A stretch of DNA of 64,000 nucleotides from Alicycliphilus sp. UBA6560 (GTDB taxonomy: Bacteria > Pseudomonadota > Gammaproteobacteria > Burkholderiales > Burkholderiaceae_C), in contig DJJU01000013.1 in NCBI GenBank assembly GCA_002434305.1, positions 496,001-560,000 of the forward strand. Reading direction: 5' to 3'. Shown piece after piece: positions 17,791-27,325 of this stretch (position 1 is the first letter of the stretch; each line of letters starts with the position of its first letter). A model generated the notes under the pieces. That model was not told the origin of the DNA, made no database searches, and saw only the letters and a program-made list of their open reading frames with translations. A program made the position numbers and the translations under genes.

Positions 17791-20700
17791 ATGAGTCACT
17801 TCCTCGATCGCCTCACCTACTTCTCGCAGCCGCGCGAGACTTTCGCCGGCGGGCACGGCCAGGTCACTGGCGAGGACCGCACCTGGGAGGACGCCTACCG
17901 CAATCGCTGGGCGCACGACAAGATCGTGCGCTCCACCCATGGCGTGAACTGCACCGGCTCGTGTTCGTGGAAGGTCTACGTCAAGGGCGGCATCGTGACC
18001 TGGGAGACGCAGCAGACCGACTACCCGCGCACCCGCTGGGACATGCCCAACCACGAGCCGCGCGGCTGCTCGCGCGGTGCCAGCTACAGCTGGTACCTGT
18101 ACAGCGCCAACCGCGTGAAGTACCCCATGGTGCGCGCCCGCCTGCTGCGCCTGTGGCGCACGGCGCGCCAGACCATGGGCCCGGTGGAGGCCTGGACCAG
18201 CATCGTCAGCGACGACACCAAGCGCAGCGAATACCAGAAGGTGCGCGGCATGGGGGGCTTCGCGCGCTCCAGCTGGGACGAGGTCAACGAGATCGTCGCC
18301 GCGGCCAACATCCACACCATCAAGCGCCACGGGCCGGACCGGGTGATCGGCTTCTCGCCCATCCCGGCCATGTCCATGATCAGCTACGCGGCCGGCACCC
18401 GCTACCTGAGCCTGATCGGCGGCGTGTGCATGAGCTTTTATGACTGGTACTGCGACCTGCCGCCGTCCAGCCCCCAGGTCTGGGGCGAGCAGACCGACGT
18501 GCCCGAAAGCGCCGACTGGTACAACTCCGGCTACATCATTGCCTGGGGCTCCAACGTGCCTCAGACGCGCACGCCGGACGCGCACTTCTTCACCGAGGTG
18601 CGCTACAAGGGCACCAAGACGGTGGCCGTCACGCCCGACTTCTCCGAGGTCGCCAAGCTGTCCGACATCTGGCTGCACCCCAAGCAGGGCACGGACGCGG
18701 CCGTGGCCATGGCCATGGGCCACGTCATCCTCAAGGAGTTCTACTTCCCCGACAGCGGGGAGCGCAGCGCGTACTTCGACGACTACGTGCGCCGCTACAC
18801 CGACATGCCGATGCTGGTCACCCTGAAGGAAAAGGTGCTGGAGTCCGGCGAGACGGTGCTGGTGCCGGACCGCTACGTGCGCGCCAGCGACTTCGACGCG
18901 TCGCTGGGCCAGGCCAACAACCCCGAGTGGAAGACCGTGGCGCTGGACGACAGCGGCCGCGTGGTCGTGCCTCAAGGAGCGATCGGCTTCCGCTGGGGTC
19001 CGGACGGCCGCCCCGACAAGGGCCAGTGGAACCTGGAACAAAAAGACGCCGCCGACGGCAGCGAGGTGCGGCTGCGCCTGTCGCTGCTGGAGGGCACGGA
19101 CGCCGCTTCGGCCGAGACGGCGCGTGTGGGCTTCCCATACTTCGGCGGCATCGCCTCCGAGCATTTCCCGAACAATCCGCAGTCGGACGTGCTGGTGCGC
19201 ACCGTGCCGGTGCAGCGCCTGCAGCTGACGGGCGGTGACACCCTGGTCGCCACGGTGTTCGACCTGCAGGTGGCCAACTACGGCGTGGCGCGCGGGCTGC
19301 CGGGCGAGTTCGCCGCCAGGGATTTCGACGACAACCACCCCTACACCCCCGCCTGGCAGGAGCAGATCACCGGCACGCCGCGCGACCAGGTCATCACCGT
19401 GGCGCGCCAGTTCGCCCAGAACGCGCACGACACCGAGGGTCGCTCCATGGTCATCATCGGCGCAGCGATGAACCACTGGTACCACTGCGACATGAACTAC
19501 CGCGGCGTCATCAACATGCTGATGATGTGCGGCTGCATCGGCAAGAGCGGCGGCGGCTGGGCGCACTACGTGGGTCAGGAAAAGCTGCGCCCGCAGACCG
19601 GCTGGACGCTGCTGGCCTTCGCGCTGGACTGGATCCGCCCGCCGCGCCACCAGAACTCCACCAGCTTCTTCTACGCCCACACCGACCAGTGGCGCTACGA
19701 GAAGATCGGCGTGGAGGAGGTGCTGTCGCCGCTGGCCGACAAGGCCCAGTTCAGCGGCAGCATGATCGACTACAACGTGCGCGCCGAGCGCATGGGCTGG
19801 CTGCCCTCCGCGCCGCAGCTCAAGACCAATCCGCTGCAGGTGGTGCGCGACGCCCAGGCCGCCGGCCAGGACCCGCGCGACTATGCCGTGCAGGGGCTCA
19901 AGAGCGGCAACCTGAAGCTCAGCTGCACCGACCCCGACCATCCGGACAACTGGCCGCGCAACATGTTCGTGTGGCGCTCCAACATCCTGGGCTCCTCGGG
20001 CAAGGGGCACGAGTACTTCCTCAAGCACCTGCTGGGCACCAGCAACGGCGTGCAGGGCAAGGACCTGGGCCCGCAGGACGCCAAGCCCACCGAAGTGGTC
20101 TGGCACGACAAGGCGCCCGAGGGCAAGCTGGACCTGCTGGTGACGCTGGACTTCCGCATGAGCACCACCTGCCTGTACTCGGACATCGTGTTGCCCACGG
20201 CCACCTGGTACGAGAAGAACGACCTCAACACCAGCGACATGCACCCCTTCATCCACCCGCTGTCCACGGCGGTGGACCCGGCCTGGTCGGCGCGCAGCGA
20301 CTGGGACATCTACAAGGGCTTTGCCAAGAAGTTCAGCGAGCTGTGCCCCGGCCAGCTGGGGGTGGAGCGCGAGCTGGTGCTGTCGCCGCTGGCGCACGAC
20401 TCCCCGGCCGAGCTGGCGCAGCCCTTCGGCGTGTCCGACTGGACGCGCGGCGAGTGCGACCTGATCCCCGGCAAGACCGGGCCGCAAATGACCGTGGTCG
20501 AGCGCGACTACCCCAACGTCTACAAGCGCTTCACGGCCCTGGGGCCGCTGATGGACAAGCTGGGCAATGGCGGCAAGGGCATCAACTGGGACACGCAGCT
20601 GGAGGTCACGCAGCTGGGCCAGCTCAACGGCGTGGTGAGCGAGCCCGGCGTGACGCAGGGCATGCCGAAGATCGACAGCGACATCGACGCCTGCGAGGTG

Positions 20701-21597
20701 GTGCTGCACATGGCCCCCGAGACCAACGGCCACGTGGCGGTGAAGGCCTGGGAGTCGCTGTCCAAGCAGACCGGGCGCGACCACAAGCACCTGGCGCTGT
20801 ACCGCGAGGACGAGAAGATCCGCTTTCGCGACATCCAGGCGCAGCCGCGCAAGATCATCAGCTCTCCCACCTGGAGCGGCATCGAGAGCGAGACCGTCAG
20901 CTACAACGCCGGCTACACCAACGTGCACGAGCTGATCCCATGGCGCACCCTGACCGGGCGGCAGCAGTTCTACATGGACCACCCCTGGATGATCGCCTTC
21001 GGCGAGGGCTTCTCGACCTACCGCCCGCCGGTGGACCTGAAGGCCACGGCGGAAGTCATGGGCCGAAAGCCGAACGGCAATCCTGAGATCCAGCTGAACT
21101 TCATCACGCCGCACCAGAAGTGGGGCATCCACTCCACCTACACCGACAACCTGCTGATGCTCACCCTGAGCCGGGGCGGGCCCATCGTCTGGGTCAGCGA
21201 GGAGGACGCCAAGCGCGCCGGCATCGAGGACAACGACTGGATCGAGCTGTTCAACGTCAACGGCGCGCTCACCGCGCGGGCCGTGGTCAGCCAGCGCGTC
21301 AAGCCGGGCATGGTCATGATGTACCACGCCCAGGAAAAGATCGTGAACACCCCGGGCGCGGAGATGACCAACGTGCGCGGCGGCATCCACAACTCGGTCA
21401 CGCGTGTGGTCCTGAAGCCTACGCACATGATCGGTGGCTACGCGCAGTTCAGCTACGGCTTCAACTACTACGGAACCATCGGCACCAACCGTGACGAGTT
21501 CATCGTCCTGCGCAAGATGAACAAGGTCGACTGGCTGGATACGCCTGTCGCCGATCAACTGATCAAGCCCACGCTGGACCAAGGAGAAACCGCATGA
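17791..21597 (+). CDS. narG: Respiratory nitrate reductase alpha subunit
   Basis: The 1268-residue catalytic subunit reduces nitrate to nitrite at a bis-MGD molybdenum site on the cytoplasmic side of the membrane. The FS0 cluster ligands H50, C54, C58 (HGVNCTGSC) and C93 are each shifted by one from E. coli NarG (H49, C53, C57, C92). The molybdenum region VPESADWYNSGYIIAWGSN is conserved, including the aspartate expected to bind molybdenum. Length is close to the E. coli subunit (about 1247). Its stop overlaps the narH start in ATGA, so the two are translationally coupled. Confidence 0.97.
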   Translation: MSHFLDRLTYFSQPRETFAGGHGQVTGEDRTWEDAYRNRWAHDKIVRSTHGVNCTGSCSWKVYVKGGIVTWETQQTDYPRTRWDMPNHEPRGCSRGASYSWYLYSANRVKYPMVRARLLRLWRTARQTMGPVEAWTSIVSDDTKRSEYQKVRGMGGFARSSWDEVNEIVAAANIHTIKRHGPDRVIGFSPIPAMSMISYAAGTRYLSLIGGVCMSFYDWYCDLPPSSPQVWGEQTDVPESADWYNSGYIIAWGSNVPQTRTPDAHFFTEVRYKGTKTVAVTPDFSEVAKLSDIWLHPKQGTDAAVAMAMGHVILKEFYFPDSGERSAYFDDYVRRYTDMPMLVTLKEKVLESGETVLVPDRYVRASDFDASLGQANNPEWKTVALDDSGRVVVPQGAIGFRWGPDGRPDKGQWNLEQKDAADGSEVRLRLSLLEGTDAASAETARVGFPYFGGIASEHFPNNPQSDVLVRTVPVQRLQLTGGDTLVATVFDLQVANYGVARGLPGEFAARDFDDNHPYTPAWQEQITGTPRDQVITVARQFAQNAHDTEGRSMVIIGAAMNHWYHCDMNYRGVINMLMMCGCIGKSGGGWAHYVGQEKLRPQTGWTLLAFALDWIRPPRHQNSTSFFYAHTDQWRYEKIGVEEVLSPLADKAQFSGSMIDYNVRAERMGWLPSAPQLKTNPLQVVRDAQAAGQDPRDYAVQGLKSGNLKLSCTDPDHPDNWPRNMFVWRSNILGSSGKGHEYFLKHLLGTSNGVQGKDLGPQDAKPTEVVWHDKAPEGKLDLLVTLDFRMSTTCLYSDIVLPTATWYEKNDLNTSDMHPFIHPLSTAVDPAWSARSDWDIYKGFAKKFSELCPGQLGVERELVLSPLAHDSPAELAQPFGVSDWTRGECDLIPGKTGPQMTVVERDYPNVYKRFTALGPLMDKLGNGGKGINWDTQLEVTQLGQLNGVVSEPGVTQGMPKIDSDIDACEVVLHMAPETNGHVAVKAWESLSKQTGRDHKHLALYREDEKIRFRDIQAQPRKIISSPTWSGIESETVSYNAGYTNVHELIPWRTLTGRQQFYMDHPWMIAFGEGFSTYRPPVDLKATAEVMGRKPNGNPEIQLNFITPHQKWGIHSTYTDNLLMLTLSRGGPIVWVSEEDAKRAGIEDNDWIELFNVNGALTARAVVSQRVKPGMVMMYHAQEKIVNTPGAEMTNVRGGIHNSVTRVVLKPTHMIGGYAQFSYGFNYYGTIGTNRDEFIVLRKMNKVDWLDTPVADQLIKPTLDQGETA

Positions 21598-23117
21598 AGA
21601 TCCGCGCCCAAATCGGCATGGTGCTGAACCTGGACAAGTGCATCGGCTGCCACACCTGTTCCGTCACCTGCAAGAACGTCTGGACCAGCCGCCCCGGCAT
21701 GGAGTACGCCTGGTTTAACAACGTCGAGACCAAGCCGGGCATCGGCTACCCCAAGGAGTGGGAGAACCAGGATCGCTGGAACGGCGGCTGGGTGCGCCGT
21801 CCCGACGGCTCCATCATTCCGCGCCAGGGGGCGAAGTGGAAGCTGCTGATGCGCATCTTCGCCAACCCCAACCTGCCGGAGATCGACGACTACTACGAGC
21901 CCTTCACCTTCGACTACGCCCATCTGCAGTCGGCCCCCGAGATGGGCGCCTCGCCCACGGCCAAGCCGCGCAGCCTGATCACCGGCAAGCAGATGGACAA
22001 GATCGTCTGGGGCCCGAACTGGGAGGAGATCCTGGGCGGCGAGTTCTCCAAGCGCAGCCAGGACAAGAACTTCGACGACATCCAAAAGGAGATGTACGGC
22101 CAGTTCGAGAACACCTTCATGATGTATCTGCCGCGCCTGTGCGAGCACTGCCTGAACCCGACCTGCGTGGCGTCGTGCCCCTCCGGCTCGATCTACAAGC
22201 GCGAGGAAGACGGCATCGTCCTGATCGACCAGGACAAGTGCCGCGGCTGGCGCATGTGCGTCTCGGGCTGCCCGTACAAGAAGATCTACTACAACTGGAA
22301 GAGCGGCAAGGCCGAGAAGTGCATCTTCTGCTACCCGCGCATCGAGGCCGGCCAGCCCACTGTGTGCTCGGAGACCTGCGTGGGCCGCATCCGCTACCTG
22401 GGCGTGCTGCTGTACGACGCCGACCGCATCCAGGAAGCGGCCAGCGTGGAGCGTGACCGTGACCTGTACCAGGCGCAGCTGGACATCTTCCTGGACCCCA
22501 ACGACCCGGCCGTGATCGCCCAGGCCAGGATCGACGGCATCCCGGACAAGTGGATGGAGGCCGCGCGCAAGAGCCCGGTCTACAAGATGGCCGTTCAATG
22601 GCAGGTGGCGCTGCCGCTGCACCCCGAGTACCGCACCCTGCCCATGGTCTGGTACGTGCCGCCGCTGTCGCCCATCAGCTCGGCGGCCAACGCCGGCCAC
22701 CTGGGCGTGAATGGCCAGATCCCGGACGTGAACCAGCTGCGCATCCCCGTGAAGTACCTGGCCAACCTGCTCACCGCCGGCGACACGGCACCCATCGTGC
22801 GGGCGCTGGAGCGCATGCTGGGCATGCGCGCCTACCAGCGTGCCAAGCACGTGGAGCGGCGAGTGGACATGGACGTGCTCAACCAGGTGGGCCTGTCCCA
22901 GGCCGAGGCCGAGGACATGTACCAAACCATGGCGATCGCCAACTACGAGGACCGCTTCGTCATCCCCACCACGCACCGCGAGTACGCGGAGAACGCCTTC
23001 AACGTGCGCGGCGGCTGCGGCTTCACCTTTGGCAATGGCTGCTCGGACGGCGTCTCCAACGTCAGCCTGTTCGGCCAGGAGAAAAAGCGCACCATTCCCA
23101 TCAAGGCGGAGGTCTGA
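21594..23117 (+). CDS. narH: Respiratory nitrate reductase beta subunit
   Basis: A 507-residue electron-transfer subunit with four Fe-S clusters. The first cysteine group is C16, C19, C22, C26 (CIGCHTCSVTC), the same numbering as E. coli. Further groups are CEHCLNPTCVASCP, CRGWRMCVSGCP (the tryptophan replaces a cysteine, giving the [3Fe-4S] cluster) and CIFC with CSETC. It carries electrons from NarI heme to NarG. It overlaps narG by 4 bp and is followed by narJ after 2 bp. Confidence 0.97.
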   Translation: MKIRAQIGMVLNLDKCIGCHTCSVTCKNVWTSRPGMEYAWFNNVETKPGIGYPKEWENQDRWNGGWVRRPDGSIIPRQGAKWKLLMRIFANPNLPEIDDYYEPFTFDYAHLQSAPEMGASPTAKPRSLITGKQMDKIVWGPNWEEILGGEFSKRSQDKNFDDIQKEMYGQFENTFMMYLPRLCEHCLNPTCVASCPSGSIYKREEDGIVLIDQDKCRGWRMCVSGCPYKKIYYNWKSGKAEKCIFCYPRIEAGQPTVCSETCVGRIRYLGVLLYDADRIQEAASVERDRDLYQAQLDIFLDPNDPAVIAQARIDGIPDKWMEAARKSPVYKMAVQWQVALPLHPEYRTLPMVWYVPPLSPISSAANAGHLGVNGQIPDVNQLRIPVKYLANLLTAGDTAPIVRALERMLGMRAYQRAKHVERRVDMDVLNQVGLSQAEAEDMYQTMAIANYEDRFVIPTTHREYAENAFNVRGGCGFTFGNGCSDGVSNVSLFGQEKKRTIPIKAEV

Positions 23118-23119
23118 GC

Positions 23120-23842
23120 ATGCAGGAGCCGCACAACATCCCCGTGACCGAGCACCTGGCCGGGCGCCATCCCGGCGCCGTCACGCTGCGCGTGCTGGCC
23201 GCGCTGCTGGGCTATCCCCATGCCGAGCTGCGCGAGCACCTGTACGAAATGGACGCGCTGCTGGCCGGCGACGGCGTGCTCAGCGCGCGCCATCGCGCCG
23301 GCATCACGGCGCTGGTGGGCCACCTGCAGGCCTGCGATCCGCTGGCCGCCGAGACGGAATACGTCGAACTGTTCGACCGTGGCCGCTCCACCTCGCTGTA
23401 CCTGTTCGAGCACGTGCACGGCGACTCGCGCGACCGCGGGCCGGCCATGATTGACCTGGGCGAGACCTACGCCAAGGCCGGCCTGCTGCTGATCGAGGAC
23501 GAGTTGCCCGACTACCTGCCGGCGGTGCTGGAGTTCGTCTCCACCCAACCGCCGCGCGAGGCCAGGAGCTTCCTGGGCGAGATCGCCCACCTGCTGGACG
23601 CCCTGCACGCAGCCCTGGCCAAGCGGGGCAGCGCCTACGCCGCCGTCATGGCGGCCCTGCTGGAGCTGGCCGGGCACAAGCCCCAGGCCGGCGCCGAGGT
23701 CCCGGCCGAACTGCCGCTGGACGAGGCCTGGGAGGAACCGGCCGCGTTCGACGGCTGCTCGTCCGCCGGCCAGGCCCGCCCGGGCCAGCCCCAGCCCGTG
23801 CACATCGTGCGCAAGAACTCCCTACCAGCCCAAGGAGCCTAA
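23120..23842 (+). CDS. narJ: Nitrate reductase molybdenum cofactor assembly chaperone
   Basis: A 240-residue cytoplasmic chaperone needed for cofactor insertion into NarG and for membrane attachment of NarGH. The ATG at 23120 lies just after the narH stop and behind GGCGGAGG. Family motifs include LRVLAALLGYPHAELREHL, ETEYVELFDRGRSTSLYLFEH in segments, and GETYAKAGL...ELPDYLP. The C-terminal 40 residues are a low-complexity, Pro/Gln-rich tail that extends past the conserved domain. Confidence 0.93.
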   Translation: MQEPHNIPVTEHLAGRHPGAVTLRVLAALLGYPHAELREHLYEMDALLAGDGVLSARHRAGITALVGHLQACDPLAAETEYVELFDRGRSTSLYLFEHVHGDSRDRGPAMIDLGETYAKAGLLLIEDELPDYLPAVLEFVSTQPPREARSFLGEIAHLLDALHAALAKRGSAYAAVMAALLELAGHKPQAGAEVPAELPLDEAWEEPAAFDGCSSAGQARPGQPQPVHIVRKNSLPAQGA

Positions 23843-23846
23843 AGCC

Positions 23847-24626
23847 ATGGATTCGACATACCGCTTTCTCTTCCAGGTCTATCCCTACGTGTGCTTCGTG
23901 GTGTTCGTGGTGGGCAGCCTGATCCGTTTCGACCAGAACCAGTACAGCTGGAAAAGCGACTCCTCGCAGATGCTGCGCACCGGGTTGCTGCGCTGGGGCA
24001 GCAACCTGTTTCACTTCGGCATCCTGTTTTTGTTCTTCGGGCACATGGTGGGCCTGTTCACACCGCACAGCGTGTACGGCATCTTCATGAGCGCGTCCAC
24101 CAAGCAGATGCTGGCCGTCTCCGCCGGCGGCGTCGCGGGCGCGGTGTGCTTCGTGGGCCTGACCATGCTGCTGGTGCGCCGCCTGACCGATCCGCGCATC
24201 CGCTACACCAGCCACCCCACGGACATCGCCGTGCTGGTGGTGCTGTGGGTGCAGCTGTCGCTGGGGCTGTTGACGCTGCCCCAGTCGCTGCAGCACACCG
24301 ACGGCAGCGCCATGCTGATCCTGGCCGACTGGGCCCAGCGCATCGTCACCCTGCGCCCGGTGGACGCTACGGCCGTGGCCGCGCTGCACTGGACCTTCCA
24401 GGTGCACATCGTGCTGGGCGTGACCATCTTCCTGCTGTTCCCCTTCAGCCGGCTGGTGCACGTGTGGAGCGGCTTCGCCTCGGTGGCCTACCTGTTCCGC
24501 CCCTACCAAATGGTGCGCGCACGCCGCCTCAACGTGCCTGCCGGCCAGAACCTGCCCGGCCAGCCCAGCGCCGTGCCCTCGCCCACGGTGGCCGACGCCA
24601 TCGACAACCCGCGCGCTGTACGGTAA
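23847..24626 (+). CDS. narI: Respiratory nitrate reductase gamma subunit (cytochrome b)
   Basis: A 259-residue membrane diheme cytochrome b that oxidises quinol and passes electrons to NarH. Five membrane helices are visible. Heme ligands H56, H66, H187 and H205 fall at exactly the E. coli numbers. The last 30 residues (after FRPYQMVRARR) are a Pro-rich extension beyond the usual length of about 225. The start is 4 bp after narJ. The next gene begins 24 bp on, indicating that the transcript continues. Confidence 0.95.
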   Translation: MDSTYRFLFQVYPYVCFVVFVVGSLIRFDQNQYSWKSDSSQMLRTGLLRWGSNLFHFGILFLFFGHMVGLFTPHSVYGIFMSASTKQMLAVSAGGVAGAVCFVGLTMLLVRRLTDPRIRYTSHPTDIAVLVVLWVQLSLGLLTLPQSLQHTDGSAMLILADWAQRIVTLRPVDATAVAALHWTFQVHIVLGVTIFLLFPFSRLVHVWSGFASVAYLFRPYQMVRARRLNVPAGQNLPGQPSAVPSPTVADAIDNPRAVR

Positions 24627-24650
24627 TCACCCCTTGCCTACGATCCGGCC

Positions 24651-25436
24651 ATGAACGCGACCACCCTGCCTTCCACCCAAGCCAGCATCAACGGCGTGCC
24701 GCTCGCCGAACCGCACGAGCAGATCAGCCCCGAGGAGCTGCGCCAGCGCGCCTGCACCGAGCTGCTGCGCCAGGCCGCCCAGCGTGACGGCCTGCTGGCG
24801 GCGGACGATCCCGCGCCGCAGGCCGGCGCCTTCAGCGAGGCGGCCAGCGAGGCCATCGAGCGCTGGCTGGAGCAGCACCTGAACGTGCCCGAGCCCACCG
24901 AGGAGGCCTGCCGGCGCCACCACGCTGCGCACGCCGCGCGCTACCGCCGCGGCGAGCGCGTGCACGTGCGCCACATCCTGTTCGGCGTGACGCCGGGCGT
25001 GGACGTGGGCGCGCTGCGCTCGCGCGCCGAGACCTGCCTGCTGGACGTGCGCTGCCACGACGGCAGCGGCGCCGACGCCTTTGCCGCCGCGGCGCGTGAG
25101 CTGTCCAACTGCCCCACAGGTGCGCAGGGCGGCGAGCTGGGCTGGCTGACGGCCGAGGAGTTCGCCCCCGAGATGGCGCAGGAGATCTTCGGCCGCGCCG
25201 AGGTCGGCGTGCTGCCGCGCCTGGTGCACAGCCGCTTCGGCCTGCACGTGGTGGAGGTGCTGGAGCGCGTCCCTGGCGTGGAGGAGCCCTACGAGTCCGT
25301 GCGCGGCGCGGTGCAGCTGGCGCTGCGCCAGCAGTCGTGGATCACGGCGCTGCGCCAGTGCCTGCAGCTGCTGGCGGCCGAGGCCGACGTGCAGGGCGTG
25401 GAGCTGGACGAGGCCAGCTCTCCGCTGGTGCAGTAG
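24651..25436 (+). CDS. Parvulin-type peptidyl-prolyl isomerase of the nar operon
   Basis: A 261-residue protein with a NifM/PpiC-like layout: a helical N-terminal region (to about 95), then a parvulin domain (HVRHILFGVTPG at about 104, LSNCPTGAQGGELGWLTAEEF, VHSRFGLHVVEVLERV) and a short C-terminal helix. No signal peptide is seen, so it is likely cytoplasmic. Parvulins directly after narI are common in betaproteobacteria, where a role in maturing the reductase is assumed. Close spacing on both sides supports co-transcription. Confidence 0.85.
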   Translation: MNATTLPSTQASINGVPLAEPHEQISPEELRQRACTELLRQAAQRDGLLAADDPAPQAGAFSEAASEAIERWLEQHLNVPEPTEEACRRHHAAHAARYRRGERVHVRHILFGVTPGVDVGALRSRAETCLLDVRCHDGSGADAFAAAARELSNCPTGAQGGELGWLTAEEFAPEMAQEIFGRAEVGVLPRLVHSRFGLHVVEVLERVPGVEEPYESVRGAVQLALRQQSWITALRQCLQLLAAEADVQGVELDEASSPLVQ

Positions 25437-25462
25437 TCACCAACGGCCGCGCCCCTGCGCCC

Positions 25463-26161
25463 ATGGAACAGCCCGCCGGCACCATCCCCGACGAGCTGCT
25501 GCAGCGCCTGCAGCGCTTTCATTCGGACTACTTCCCGCTGCACCAGCAGCGCTTCCAGGACCTGGTGTCCCAGGGCCAGGCGCCGAAGACGCTGTTCATC
25601 GGCTGCTCAGACTCGCGCCTGGTGCCCTACCTGCTCACCGGCACCGGGCCGGGCGAGCTGTTCATGGTGCGCAACGTGGGCGCCTTCGTGCCGCCCTACG
25701 ACGGCTCGCACGGCCACCACGGCACGGCCGCGGCCATCGAGTTCGCCGTGCTCAGCCTGGAGGTCAGCCGCATCATCGTCTGCGGCCACAGCCACTGCGG
25801 CGCGGTGAAGGCGCTGTACGGCGAAGTGCCGGCCGAGGCGCAGAACCTGCAGCGCTGGCTGGACCTGGGGCGGGGCGCCGTGCTGCCCGTGCAGCCCTGT
25901 GCCGAAGCCCTGCGCCGCACCGAGCAGCGCGCCGTGCTGCTGCAGCTCGAGCGCCTGATGGACTACCCCATGGTGCGCCAGCGCGTGGAGGACGGGCGCA
26001 TCAGCCTGCACGGCTGGCATTACGTGATCGAGGAAGGCGAGGTCCACGTCTTCGACGTGCAGCAGCGCGGCTTCGTCGCCGCCTCGCGCGCTCAGTGCAG
26101 CGGCACCGGTCCCTATCCGCCCTACGTCGAGCACGACGGACAGGTGCTGGTGGACTGCTGA
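25463..26161 (+). CDS. can: Beta-class carbonic anhydrase
   Basis: A 232-residue zinc enzyme interconverting CO2 and bicarbonate. The ATG at 25463 gives MEQPAGTIPDELLQ. Zinc ligands C48, H110 and C113 are seen in FIGCSDSR and VCGHSHCG, with the D50-R52 dyad conserved. It is 26 bp after the parvulin gene and 11 bp before the next reading frame, so it appears to be part of the nar transcript. A metabolic reason for carbonic anhydrase here is not obvious; bicarbonate supply or pH balance during denitrifying growth is conceivable. Confidence 0.93.
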   Translation: MEQPAGTIPDELLQRLQRFHSDYFPLHQQRFQDLVSQGQAPKTLFIGCSDSRLVPYLLTGTGPGELFMVRNVGAFVPPYDGSHGHHGTAAAIEFAVLSLEVSRIIVCGHSHCGAVKALYGEVPAEAQNLQRWLDLGRGAVLPVQPCAEALRRTEQRAVLLQLERLMDYPMVRQRVEDGRISLHGWHYVIEEGEVHVFDVQQRGFVAASRAQCSGTGPYPPYVEHDGQVLVDC

Positions 26162-26172
26162 GGCCGCCCGCC

Positions 26173-26820
26173 GTGCCACCGGACGTTTTCTCCCCGCAGC
26201 AGCTCGCCGCCTTGCTGGCCGCGCGCCAGACCGTCATGCCCCGGCGCCTGGCGGCACCCGGCCCCGAAGGCGCCGAGCTGCGGGCCATCCTGGAGGCCGC
26301 GGGCCACGCGCCGGACCACGGGCGCCTGCTGCCCTGGCGCTTCATCCTGGTGCCGCAGGACGCGCGCGCCGCGCTGGGCCAGGCCTTCGTGCAGGCCCTG
26401 CTGCAGCGCGACCCGCAGGCCGACGCCGAGGAGCGGCAACGCGCCCGCGACAAGGCCGCACGTGCCCCCGTGCTGCTGCTGGCCGTGGTGGACGAGGGGG
26501 CGGCCGATGCGCCCATCCCGCCCGCGGAACGCTGGCTGTCTGCCGGCTGCGCCGTGCACGGCATGCTGCTCATGGCCACGGCCCGGGGCTATGGCTCGGC
26601 GCTGACCAGCGGCCGGGCGCTGCAGGCGCCGGCCCTGCGCGCGCTGTTCGCCCTGGGCCCGTACGAGCGTGCCGCCTGCTTCGTCAGCATCGGCACCGTG
26701 CAGTCGCGCAAGCCGCCGCGCCAGCGCCCGGCACCGGCCCAGTACGTGACTACGCTGATGGCCCCAGGCGGCGGCGTGCATTCCTGGCCGGCGCATGATC
26801 AGGCCGATGAATACCACTAG
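26173..26820 (+). CDS. Nitroreductase family protein (YdjA-like)
   Basis: About 215 residues from a GTG at 26173, chosen because it lies just after the carbonic anhydrase stop; the frame stays open into that gene, so the start is not certain. Motifs of the FMN nitroreductase fold are RRLAAPGPEGAELRAILEAAGHAPDHGRLLPWRF (in segments) and the C-terminal SAGCAVHGMLLMATARGYGSALTSG. These resemble YdjA-type reductases. The physiological substrate is unknown. It sits within the run of genes after narI. Confidence 0.82.
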   Translation: MPPDVFSPQQLAALLAARQTVMPRRLAAPGPEGAELRAILEAAGHAPDHGRLLPWRFILVPQDARAALGQAFVQALLQRDPQADAEERQRARDKAARAPVLLLAVVDEGAADAPIPPAERWLSAGCAVHGMLLMATARGYGSALTSGRALQAPALRALFALGPYERAACFVSIGTVQSRKPPRQRPAPAQYVTTLMAPGGGVHSWPAHDQADEYH

Positions 26821-26838
26821 ACAGACCGAGGTAACGCC

Positions 26839-27264
26839 ATGAACGAGATCCGCCATTTCGACGACCTGCTGCAGGCCGCCCGCGTGCAGCGCGAGCGCCA
26901 GCGCTTGCTGCTGGTGTTCGCCGGCTCCGAGCTGCCCGACGGCGCCACGGCCCAGCAGCGCGCCGACTTCGAGCGCGGCGAGGGCGGCGCCCTGGTGCCG
27001 CTGATGTGCGTGGACAAATGGCCCGACGAGGCCGAATCCTTCGCGGCGGTGGTGCGCGAGTCCAGCGAATACGAGCTGCCCGGCCAGCCCTGGCAGCTGG
27101 TGTTTGCCGCCGCGCTATCGGGCGATGCCGATCAGGGGCCCAGCGATGCCCAGACCGATCAGGCGCTCCATCGCATGGTCGAGGCCATCAAGGGCGGCGA
27201 CCTGGGCGGCTATCTGCCCTTCGACCGCCAGGGCCGGCCGGTGGCGCTGGGGCGCCAGGCATGA
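26839..27264 (+). CDS. Conserved protein of unknown function, nar-linked
   Basis: A 141-residue soluble protein. I do not recognise a domain. The sequence begins MNEIRHFDDLLQAARVQRER, has LLLVFAGSELPDGATAQQRA, one conserved-looking cysteine (PLMCVDKWPDEAESF), and ends with an acidic helix and YLPFDRQGRPVALG. No signal peptide or membrane segment is present. Similar proteins are sometimes labelled as ribonucleotide reductase alpha subunit in databases, but nothing in this sequence supports that. It is 18 bp after the nitroreductase gene and followed by the hemerythrin gene. Confidence 0.75.
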   Translation: MNEIRHFDDLLQAARVQRERQRLLLVFAGSELPDGATAQQRADFERGEGGALVPLMCVDKWPDEAESFAAVVRESSEYELPGQPWQLVFAAALSGDADQGPSDAQTDQALHRMVEAIKGGDLGGYLPFDRQGRPVALGRQA

Positions 27265-27325
27265 GCCCCCGCCCGGCCGCCCCGAAGGGGGCTCGCACCG
27301 CAGTCCGAAGGACGGAGGTTGCCCA

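Noticed and set aside
17578..21582. A 1334-codon open frame on the minus strand opposite narG
   Set aside because: It mirrors narG codon structure in a GC-rich genome, has low-complexity His/Val/Leu/Gln-rich content and no family motif. narG on the other strand is unequivocal.
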